Source: Shewanella psychrophila
Lineage (GTDB): Bacteria; Pseudomonadota; Gammaproteobacteria; Enterobacterales; Shewanellaceae
Assembly (NCBI RefSeq): GCF_002005305.1
Contig: NZ_CP014782.1
Span: forward strand, 4,650,001 to 4,714,000
Length of the DNA stretch: 64,000 nt
Direction: 5' to 3'
The first letter of the stretch is position 1, and each line of letters opens with the position of its first letter. Shown here piece after piece: positions 44,651 to 52,295 of this stretch. The notes below the pieces were generated by a model. It had not been told where the DNA came from. It ran no database searches and worked only from the letters and a program-made list of their open reading frames with translations. Both the position numbers and the translations under genes were made by a program.

Positions 44651-46039
44651 TCAATGATCGGCCTTACCTGCCGAAGCGGCCAGACTAGCCACTGCGGTGA
44701 CCAAACCTGACACAGATAAATCTTGATCCTGACGGCGCTCCTGATATCGAATCGCGTTACGAACCAAATTGGCTCCCAGATAACGAAACGGCTCAACGGG
44801 GAATAACCCCCTTGGTCCAGTCACTAAGCCGGATCGCGTCCATGGATTATCCAACCCCAGTACCAGAGAAGATAAGATATCGCCCCCAAGATAACTCTGC
44901 ACCACGCCATTGCCCGAATAGCCTAGGCCATAGAAGACATTATTATGGCCAGTCAAATGACCAAAGAAAGGCATGCCTGTCACAGAGCGATCCGATGCGC
45001 CGGTCCAGCTGCGCGCCAGCGGCAGACGAATACCGGGGAACATCCAGGCCAGTTTATCGGACAATTGTGACGAATATACACTCGGTTCATCAAAAAAGTT
45101 TCTGACCCTATTCCCGAATGAGAAGGTGTTGCCTCCCTTACCTAACATCAGTCGACCATCGGGAGTGCTGCGATAATAGTGCACAAAAGTGCGCGAATCT
45201 ATCACTGCGGCTCCGTGGTTCAGACCAATTGAGGCCAATGACTCGGGCACAGGTTCGGTGATCACCATATCCGAGGAGACTAAGATGATACTGCGGCGAA
45301 GCTCAGGAACCAGCTCAGGCATCCAGGCATTAGTGGCCAAGACTAATGACTTGCAGATAAGCTCCCCCTCGTCGAAATTGAGTCTATTACTCGTGCCATA
45401 ATCAATGCTATTAACCGAGCTTAGTTCATGGATCTCGATTCCAAGTTTGAGTGCGATCCGTCGCAAACCCCTTACCAATTTTCCCGGATGTAAACTACCG
45501 GCTGCGCCAGAGAAGTGTCCCTCCAGATGAACCTCAGAACCCGTTTTCTGCTTGAGTTCCTCCGGCGAACACCTATGCCATGAATTAAGCTCATGCCGGC
45601 TCAATGCCTGTAACATTGAGCTCATGCCGCCTAGCTGAGACGGATTAGTGGCGGTATAGAATGCACCATCGACCCTAATATCTGCCTCGAGACCGTGAGA
45701 GAGACAAAAATCCCTGATCTCACCAACGCCAGCTTCCGATGCCTTAACTAAACGAATAGCCTCTTCCAGACCATAGAGACGACATAAGCTGGGAAACTTA
45801 CTTGACCAGGTCAACATGGCGCCGCCATTACGACCCGAGGCGCCACTGCCACACAAGTTTTTCTCCACTATGGTCACCCGTAAATCAGGCCGGGCTAACT
45901 TCAGCTTAATCCCCGTCCATAACCCCGTGAACCCGCCACCGACGATAGCCACATCCGAACAGTTCTTCCCCTTCAGCGCTGTGGCGGAAGCCTTATCGTC
46001 CGTCATGGCATCATCAAACCAGAATGCTTGATGACTCAT
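44651..46039 (-). CDS. FAD-dependent oxidoreductase, predicted aminophosphonate oxidase
   Basis: The 462-residue enzyme has a DAO-type FAD-binding fold, with VGGGFTG at 33-39 and Glu at the end of strand 2 (VTIVEKNLCGSGASGRNGG). It resembles the group named putative aminophosphonate oxidoreductase (TIGR03329), which is seen with AEP import and breakdown genes. If it oxidises AEP or N-alkylated AEP, the product would be phosphonoacetaldehyde plus ammonia or an amine, feeding PhnX without pyruvate. The substrate is inference. Its ATG directly abuts the phnX stop (TAGATG), so the two are translationally coupled. The C-terminal GLGYSGNGVVQSYLGG is the second FAD-contacting segment. Confidence 0.85.
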   Translation of the reverse strand: MSHQAFWFDDAMTDDKASATALKGKNCSDVAIVGGGFTGLWTGIKLKLARPDLRVTIVEKNLCGSGASGRNGGAMLTWSSKFPSLCRLYGLEEAIRLVKASEAGVGEIRDFCLSHGLEADIRVDGAFYTATNPSQLGGMSSMLQALSRHELNSWHRCSPEELKQKTGSEVHLEGHFSGAAGSLHPGKLVRGLRRIALKLGIEIHELSSVNSIDYGTSNRLNFDEGELICKSLVLATNAWMPELVPELRRSIILVSSDMVITEPVPESLASIGLNHGAAVIDSRTFVHYYRSTPDGRLMLGKGGNTFSFGNRVRNFFDEPSVYSSQLSDKLAWMFPGIRLPLARSWTGASDRSVTGMPFFGHLTGHNNVFYGLGYSGNGVVQSYLGGDILSSLVLGLDNPWTRSGLVTGPRGLFPVEPFRYLGANLVRNAIRYQERRQDQDLSVSGLVTAVASLAASAGKADH

Positions 46040-46849
46040 CTAAGGTCGCTCTCCCCTCGCCAATCTGGAGTTAATCAATTGCATGACAGGCACTATGTCG
46101 GCTAAGGCATCGACTACATAATGAGCGCCAGCCTCATACAAGGCGTCATAGGCTGCTTCAGTCAACAGCTTACGCTGCTGATCATCGCAGGCCTGCCACT
46201 CGGATTCTGTCATGCCTACGCCATTCCCCGTGACAGCGATACCGACAGACCACATACCTGCGTTCAGCCCCTCTTCTATGCCGGGCACTGAGTCATCGAC
46301 CTTAACGCAAGCCGCCACGGATTTAATTCCTAAGCGATTGACATTTTCCAGCGCCATCCAGGGGCCCGGACGCGATCCGGCCGCGAGTTCATCGCTGGCC
46401 ACCACACAATCCGGCGCATAACCTAAATCGGCGGCAACGGGAACTAACACATCCATAACGGCCTTGGGGTAACCTGAGCAGCTGCCAATCTTAATATCCT
46501 TGCTTTTCATCCAGGCAATGGCTGTCAATGCGCCTTTTATGGGCGCGGCATGTTCGACAACTTTAGCCTGTTGCAGGGGCATAAATGTCCGGTAGATGAG
46601 ATCCACGTTCTCATTGCTCATAGGCTGACCGAATTGCTCCACCCAGCGAGTATTAACGCTATCCAGTTTTCCCAAGGCGCGAATGTGATCCCACTTCCCC
46701 ATCCCCATGGGCACTCTGGCCTCGGCCAGAGTGATAGGGAAATCGAAGGCTTGAGAGAAGGCCTCGACGAAAATAGTCGTGGGAGCAACAGAGCCATAAT
46801 CGACGACTGTTCCAGCCCAATCCAAAATAACTGCATCTATTTTATTCAT
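46040..46849 (-). CDS. phnX: Phosphonoacetaldehyde hydrolase
   Basis: PhnX cleaves the C-P bond of phosphonoacetaldehyde to acetaldehyde and phosphate. It belongs to the HAD superfamily. The ATG at 46849 (269 residues) has AGGA 7 nt upstream. The frame is open to 46906 but without support. The nucleophile Asp10 is in VILDWAGTVVDYG. The Schiff-base lysine Lys52 is in MGMGKWDHIRAL, matching the position of Lys53 in the Bacillus enzyme as I recall it. GSCSGYPKAVMDVL near 152 and VKVDDSVPGIEEGLNAGM near 206 are the later HAD motifs. It is the second gene of the MFS-phnX-oxidoreductase operon. Confidence 0.96.
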   Translation of the reverse strand: MNKIDAVILDWAGTVVDYGSVAPTTIFVEAFSQAFDFPITLAEARVPMGMGKWDHIRALGKLDSVNTRWVEQFGQPMSNENVDLIYRTFMPLQQAKVVEHAAPIKGALTAIAWMKSKDIKIGSCSGYPKAVMDVLVPVAADLGYAPDCVVASDELAAGSRPGPWMALENVNRLGIKSVAACVKVDDSVPGIEEGLNAGMWSVGIAVTGNGVGMTESEWQACDDQQRKLLTEAAYDALYEAGAHYVVDALADIVPVMQLINSRLARGERP

Positions 46850-46911
46850 ATAAAATCCTATGTTGAGAGTAGTAAAGTTTAATTTAAGAGACTGATTGCT
46901 AGACAAATGTG

Positions 46912-48213
46912 CTAGCCAGTCTTAATCGGCTCTGGCACAGTACATTGTCCCCGTAACAAGCCAGAGAAATAAGCCAATGAGCCCAGTACCAGCGTCCCGG
47001 CCACGATGGCGACCAGATAAGTGGTATCGATAAAAAATGTCAGCCAGCTCAATTCAGGTGATCCGAAGGTCCGGTAGAGTAATATTCCCACGCTGCCCAG
47101 GTAACCAGCCGAGTCTGATATATAGATAAGAAATCCGGCGTTGGCACTCACTCCGAGCGCGGAGATCATGCGATCGAACAAGAAGCAGTTATAGGGAATA
47201 TAGGCAATATAGACACCAGCGCCTAAGGCCACCATCCAGGTCTTACCTTGGATCATGCCCGCTTCAAACATCAGGGTAGACAGGCCGAACAAGCAGATCC
47301 CCAGCAGAATAACCAGATGGTTGGCGTAGAAAGCCTTCACATTATTCTTAATCAGCACCATGGCTCCGAGCGCCAACAAGACGATGAAGGCGATACGAAT
47401 TCCCGTATAGGCAAATATGTTCGCCTCCTGGCCGTAGCCCAATGCTGTCCAGATCTCGGCTTCGAAATTATCTCTGAAATCCCTCAAGCCGGTTAGCATC
47501 ATAAAACTCAGTACCAGAAACGTGATCCCAGGGGCGAAACTGCAGAAGAAACGCCACCTTTCCTTACCATTCATAGGCAATCTTTTCTGCCTCTGGGCAA
47601 TATCAGCCGCCGAAGGAGGGGGAAGCTGACTCAGGGCCACCACAGATACCAACAAGGGCAAGATAAAGATGCCTCCGGTAAATGCTGGCATCCAGAGTTC
47701 GGGCACTCCCATATCGACAATAAGCCACTTGCCTATGGTACGAACCCAACCTGAGGCCACGATAAAGGTCACACTCAGCGCCGCGCCTAAGATCTCCGAG
47801 ACCCGTCGCCCTTCTAAATAACTAAATACTAAACCCCAGATCATTCCTAGAGGTAAGCCGTTGAGGAAGAGCAAGATAAGGTTATAGGGGGCGGGCACTA
47901 AGGGGAAAATGATCAGGGCAAGCTGAGCAAACATCACCAAGGCAAAGATGCAATAAGCCCGCTGGGACGCCTTCATCTCGGACACCACCTTGATGCCGAT
48001 AATTTTAGATAACAGATAGCCAAAGACCTGAGCCAATACTAGGGCGACTTTAAAGTCTATCTGAAAATCCCAGCCCGTGACCGTCTCATAAGTAGCTGCG
48101 GTGAAAGGTTTACGAAAAGCGTACATACAAAAATAGGTCATAAAGGCGGCTGAGGAGGCATACACGATCAGCCAAAATTGAGATTGATGTAATTTTTCTG
48201 TTAGCTTAAACAC
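46912..48213 (-). CDS. DUF5690-type MFS transporter
   Basis: This is an inner-membrane carrier of 433 residues with about 12 helices, starting MFKLTEKLHQSQFWLIVYASSAAFMTYFCMYAFRKPF. That layout resembles the DUF5690/organophosphate-antiporter-like branch of the major facilitator family. It is the first gene of the operon with phnX (gap 62 bp), and its promoter has the shared operator 24 bp upstream. I infer that it moves AEP or another phosphonate across the inner membrane, replacing the ABC importers (PhnSTUV or AepXVW) of other bacteria, none of which are seen here. Confidence 0.82.
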   Translation of the reverse strand: MFKLTEKLHQSQFWLIVYASSAAFMTYFCMYAFRKPFTAATYETVTGWDFQIDFKVALVLAQVFGYLLSKIIGIKVVSEMKASQRAYCIFALVMFAQLALIIFPLVPAPYNLILLFLNGLPLGMIWGLVFSYLEGRRVSEILGAALSVTFIVASGWVRTIGKWLIVDMGVPELWMPAFTGGIFILPLLVSVVALSQLPPPSAADIAQRQKRLPMNGKERWRFFCSFAPGITFLVLSFMMLTGLRDFRDNFEAEIWTALGYGQEANIFAYTGIRIAFIVLLALGAMVLIKNNVKAFYANHLVILLGICLFGLSTLMFEAGMIQGKTWMVALGAGVYIAYIPYNCFLFDRMISALGVSANAGFLIYISDSAGYLGSVGILLYRTFGSPELSWLTFFIDTTYLVAIVAGTLVLGSLAYFSGLLRGQCTVPEPIKTG

Positions 48214-48237
48214 AACTCACTCCAAGTAGTCGACAAC

Positions 48238-48249
48238 TGGTCTAGTCCA
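48238..48249 (-). promoter_or_regulatory. Predicted PhnR operator, MFS-phnX promoter
   Basis: Minus-strand TGGACTAGACCA followed by G, 24 bp before the MFS start. Identical to the sites at 42370 and 42512. The other flanking gene, ettA, starts 153 bp away and is probably not controlled by it. Confidence 0.75.
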
Positions 48250-48402
48250 ATGCTTAGAGATTAAATGAAGTGTGTGACGCTAATATGTCAGAAGTAAGAC
48301 AATACGATTGATGAAATAATTCTCCATGAACCTCAGTGCATCTGGCGAGTGTTGAGCCAATTTAGTACACTGCCTGCAATTTCCGCTTCGCAGAGAACCA
48401 TT

Positions 48403-50067
48403 ATGGCTCAGTTCGTATATAGCATGCTTAGGGTCGGCAAGATTGTGCCGCCGAAAAAGCAAATTCTTAAAGATATTTCTCTTAGCTTCTTTCCCGGTGC
48501 CAAAATTGGTGTTTTAGGCCTCAACGGCTCGGGTAAGTCCACCCTACTTCGCATCATGGCCGGTATCGACACTGAGATTGAGGGCGAAGCACGCCCAATG
48601 CAGGACTTGAAAATTGGTTATTTGCCTCAGGAGCCTAAGCTCGATGAGTCACAAACCGTACGTGAAGCGGTTGAAGAAGCCGTATCAGAAGCAAAAAATG
48701 CATTAACGCGCTTAGATGAAGTCTACGCCTTATACGCTGAGCCTGATGCTGACTTTGATGCGCTGGCAAAAGAGCAAGGTCAACTTGAAGCCATTATCGC
48801 CTCACAAGATGCCCATAATCTGGATAACATCTTAGAGCGTGCGGCCAATGCACTACGTCTTCCTGATTGGGATGAGAAAATTGAAGTGCTATCCGGTGGT
48901 GAACGTCGCCGTGTTGCTATCTGTCGTCTGCTTCTTGAAAAACCAGACATGCTACTTCTCGATGAGCCAACTAACCACCTGGACGCCGAATCTGTCGCCT
49001 GGCTGGAACGTTTCCTTCAAGACTACACAGGTACCGTTGTAGCCATCACCCACGATAGATATTTCCTCGATAATGCTGCCGGCTGGATCTTAGAGCTTGA
49101 CCGTGGTGAAGGTATTCCATGGGAAGGTAACTACTCCTCTTGGCTCGAGCAAAAAGATGCCCGCCTACAGCAAGAATCAGCGACACAAAGTGCACGCCAA
49201 AAGACTATCGCAAAAGAACTCGAATGGGTGCGCCAAGGTGCCAAAGGACGTCAGTCTAAAGGTAAGGCGCGTATGGCCCGCTTTGAGGAGCTTAATACCA
49301 ACGATTACCAGAAGCGTAACGAGACCAATGAGCTGTTCATTCCGCCTGGACCTCGCCTAGGTGACAAGGTCATCGAAGTGAAGAACCTGACCAAGTCCTA
49401 TGGCGATCGCGTACTTATCGACAACCTGAGTTTCTCGGTACCTAAGGGCGCAATCGTCGGTATTATCGGCGCCAACGGTGCGGGTAAATCAACCTTGTTT
49501 AAGATGATATCAGGCGCAGAGCAGCCAGACAGTGGCACAGTGGAAATTGGCGAGAGTGTGCAACTTGCCTCGGTAGATCAGTTCCGTGACTCCATGGATG
49601 ATAAGAACACGGTATGGCAGGAGATTTCTGGCGGCCATGACATCATGCGCATCAACAACACTGAGATCCCAAGCCGCGCCTATGTGGGCCGCTTCAACTT
49701 CCGTGGTGGCGATCAGCAGAAGATCATCGGCACCCTATCTGGTGGTGAACGTAACCGTGTGCATTTGGCGAAACTTATCCAGTCAGGCGGCAACGTCTTG
49801 TTACTCGATGAGCCCACCAACGATCTCGATGTAGAGACCCTACGAGCCTTGGAAGAAGCGATACTCGAGTTCCCGGGTTGTGCCATGGTCATATCTCACG
49901 ATCGCTGGTTCCTCGATCGCGTCGCCACCCATATCTTAGATTACCGCGACGAAGGTCAGGTTAACTTCTACGAAGGTAACTACACCGAGTATTCTACTTG
50001 GTTGAAAGAGACTATGGGTACTGACGTGGTTGAGCCTCATCGCCTCAAGTACAAGCGTATGAGTTAA
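48403..50067 (+). CDS. ettA: Energy-dependent translational throttle protein EttA
   Basis: EttA is an ABC-F protein that binds the ribosomal E site and adjusts early elongation to the ATP/ADP ratio. The ATG at 48403 gives 554 residues with the family start MAQFVYSMLRVGKIVPPKKQ. The frame is open to 48349, which only adds an unlike N-terminus. There are two ABC domains with Walker A GLNGSGKST near 39 and GANGAGKST near 358, signatures LSGGERRRVA and LSGGERNRVHLAK, and LLLDEPTNHLDAES and LLLDEPTNDLDVET between and after. The interdomain linker holds the arm region. It has its own terminator at 50116. Confidence 0.97.
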   Translation: MAQFVYSMLRVGKIVPPKKQILKDISLSFFPGAKIGVLGLNGSGKSTLLRIMAGIDTEIEGEARPMQDLKIGYLPQEPKLDESQTVREAVEEAVSEAKNALTRLDEVYALYAEPDADFDALAKEQGQLEAIIASQDAHNLDNILERAANALRLPDWDEKIEVLSGGERRRVAICRLLLEKPDMLLLDEPTNHLDAESVAWLERFLQDYTGTVVAITHDRYFLDNAAGWILELDRGEGIPWEGNYSSWLEQKDARLQQESATQSARQKTIAKELEWVRQGAKGRQSKGKARMARFEELNTNDYQKRNETNELFIPPGPRLGDKVIEVKNLTKSYGDRVLIDNLSFSVPKGAIVGIIGANGAGKSTLFKMISGAEQPDSGTVEIGESVQLASVDQFRDSMDDKNTVWQEISGGHDIMRINNTEIPSRAYVGRFNFRGGDQQKIIGTLSGGERNRVHLAKLIQSGGNVLLLDEPTNDLDVETLRALEEAILEFPGCAMVISHDRWFLDRVATHILDYRDEGQVNFYEGNYTEYSTWLKETMGTDVVEPHRLKYKRMS

Positions 50068-50070
50068 AGT

Positions 50071-50103
50071 AGCTCGTAGCTCGTAGCTCGTAGCTCGTAG
50101 CTC
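50071..50103. repeat. Heptanucleotide tandem repeat behind ettA
   Basis: AGCTCGT is repeated four times and then partially (AGCTC), filling the 33 bp right after the ettA stop. Copies are perfect. Confidence 0.95.
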
Positions 50104-50115
50104 AGCATAATAACT

Positions 50116-50145
50116 AGCCACCCTTTTGGGTGGCTTTTTGTTTTT
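50116..50145 (+). terminator. Rho-independent terminator of ettA
   Basis: Perfect 8-bp stem AGCCACCC (50116-50123) / GGGTGGCT (50128-50135) with a TTTT loop, then TTTTGTTTTT on the plus strand. Confidence 0.92.
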
Positions 50146-50383
50146 ACCAATCGAGTTGTTTACTTGTCGGATAACAAGTTACTTAAATATCTATTTGTGA
50201 TTGGGTTCATTGGGCGGGTTTGATATTTGGTTAGGTTATTTGGCACCAAAGCTTCATTGGTGTTTATTGCCTGCAGCAAGCTTAAATGCAAACACTTCTG
50301 CGACTCGCTGTGAATATGTCCCTATACGCTCTGCGGTTTCATCCTTGAAACCGAAGGTCACAGCCGCGTTCACACCTGAGTGT
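50146..50383. repeat. Palindrome-rich intergenic stretch, possible REP-like unit
   Basis: No gene is supported. The stretch contains small hairpins close together: CACCAA..TTGGTG (about 50241-50259) and GGTTTCA-TCCT-TGAAACC (about 50335-50352). Similar runs (ending CGGTTTCATCC..GAAACCGAAGG) are, from memory, dispersed in Shewanella genomes. It lies next to a transposase of the type that mobilises REP palindromes. Confidence 0.45.
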
Positions 50384-50647
50384 TTATCTCTTCGATTGTG
50401 ACGTTACTATAGCCAAGATACTATAGCCAAGACATCCAGAATTATTCTCTGTTAGATATCCTGTACCGACTAGAGCCTGATTGCCAGATAAGTTCATTGC
50501 TGTATCAATCCATCCTCCTGCTACCCCAAACCTATACTCAAATATTCTGTTATGAGTGAAATTTCGACTATCTCTTTGAAAATAAGACATCAGAAGAACC
50601 AAACAGCCATTTGGTAATGCTTGAATACAATAATTTGAAATGGGCAT
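50384..50647 (-). pseudogene. Unrecognised gene fragment, about 87 residues
   Basis: The frame reads like protein rather than shadow: ISNYCIQALPNGCLVLLMSY, then NRIFEYRFGVAGGWIDTAMN and ALVGTGYLTENN, suggestive of beta strands from a larger extracellular or propeller-like protein. There is no signal peptide or good ribosome-binding site. Upstream it is cut off by the transposase gene, and its last residues run into the repeat (actatagccaaga occurs twice near 50405-50430). I take it as the remnant of a larger gene. Its family is unknown. Confidence 0.3.
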
Positions 50648-50660
50648 ATCTGGTTCTTGA

Positions 50661-51641
50661 TTAAGCGCTATCTAGCCATCGATGACAGTTGGCTGCACCT
50701 TGCCGGCGCTTGCGCTCAAGATGTTCACAATAGGCCGTTAACTCTTGAGTGTTACCCACGGGCCCTTTGAAAATCTTGGTAAACTCTGTGGCCAGTTTTA
50801 TCCAGTTTTCTTGCGGGATATTAAGTCTATTTAAAATAGTAGCCGACTCTTGACTCATATACCCTCGCTTGTCAGCTCTGACTATTCGTCCAGTATCATC
50901 AACAAGTTGCAGATAATCTTTAGCGCTGAACATGACTCCTTTAGCTATGCCTTTGCTCTCATTACCAACAAAGGGCAGCAGTGATGTTGGCTGCTCACCT
51001 TTCATGGCAGCTTGGATGCGTTTTTGAATACTAGTGAAGTCTGAGGTTTCCGGTGTAGCGGCCATCTTGACACGGATAGGATTCAAATCTACATAGGCCA
51101 TACAGGCAAGTACTGCTGCTTCATCAAGCAGAGCCTGGGACTTAAACCTTCCCTCCCAGAAACGGCCTTTACACTTGTCCTCTGCATTAGCTCTACGAGC
51201 GATAGGTTCGTTGAGTGCCCGCATAAACCAAGAGATGTCCATCAGCCTTAAGCGGTACTCTTTTACTCGTTTATTGATAATGTTTTGTTGATAGGATTCA
51301 AGTGGTTCACCTTTAACAAAATCATGATTTAGGCTATCCCCTTTAAACAGCTTTTGCCATTGGGTGACCACCTCTACATCTGACCAATGCTTAGCTAACT
51401 CCACATCAATACGTAACACGAGATGTAAATGATTACTCATGACTACATAAGCACAAATATCAATGGCAAACACAGATGAAAGTTCCAGTAGGCGACTTTC
51501 AACCCAATCCCGTCTATGCTCATAGGATTGACCTGTATAATTATCGACTCCACACAAAAAAGCCTTTCTAACACAACGAGATATGCAGTGGTAGAATAAT
51601 GTATCCTCCAAACTTACTAATGATTTTCTTGATGTCGGCAT
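50661..51641 (-). mobile_element. Y1 (REP-associated tyrosine type) transposase
   Basis: This is a 326-residue single-strand DNA transposase of the Transposase_17/RAYT type. The HUH metal motif is in SNHLHLVLRI near 78, preceded by YHCISRCVRKAFLCG near 18. The LACMAYVDLNPIRVKMA segment near 180, comparable to the YxxLNPVR motif of this family, holds the likely catalytic Tyr. The ATG at 51641 has GAGGGG at good spacing. A TTG at 51656 covers that site and is not the start. The C-terminal 110 residues are specific to long members. No IS-type terminal repeats were found, so it resembles a domesticated RAYT more than an insertion sequence. Confidence 0.82.
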
Positions 51642-51676
51642 AACAAATCCCCTCAACAGCTCTCACGTAAGCTTAG

Positions 51677-52057
51677 TCAAGGGATCTTCATCAGACAATC
51701 TTGGGTGTCTTGGTTATTGTTATTATTGTTATTGGTTGGGAGATAAATTAACCCACCGATGTGATCGCCATGGTTATGGCTTAAAATGACATCTTCTACA
51801 TCGGACAGATCAACATCCAAATCTTTGGCATTTTGCAGCACAGTCTCAGGACGGTTACCGGTATCAAGCAAGATCTTCTTACCATCAACTTCAATCAGCG
51901 CAGCATATCCCCACTCACCTATGCCACGACTAGCAAGCATTGTTGATAACGTCGTGACTTTAAGCGAACTGACTTGAGTAAAATCCTTAGCTTGAACCTC
52001 CAATGGCTGGAATATATAACTAACGATTATCAGCAAAAAATATGCACATTTATTCAT
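51677..52057 (-). pseudogene. Truncated metallo-beta-lactamase-fold hydrolase
   Basis: The 126 residues start with a signal peptide (MNKCAYFLLIIVSYIFQPLEVQAK) and the first part of an MBL fold: ALIEVDGKKILLDTGNRPET near 52, then the metal motif LSHNHGDHIGGL near 91 (His-x-His-x-Asp-His complete). Family members go on for about 200 further residues with more metal ligands. Here the sequence turns into a run of seven Asn encoded by (AAC/AAT)n, and stops 35 bp before the transposase start. The 3' part is not present nearby. I infer a gene broken by insertion or deletion at the transposase border, probably inactive. Confidence 0.75.
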
Positions 52058-52295
52058 GTATCTTCCTTAATTATTTCTATCGATTAGTAAATAGCCACTT
52101 TACATTCATCCCTAAAACACTTTAAGTTGAATTAAGAGTTAAGGAAAGACTCATCATCTAAGTGAATTTACCCTATCACTTCGAAATAAGAATAAACGGA
52201 CAGTTGGATAAATAATCAGAGTAACGCATACGACATGGCTGTTGGCCTTTGGCTACATTTCGTGATGAAAACAAAAACAACATCAGGAATGCATT

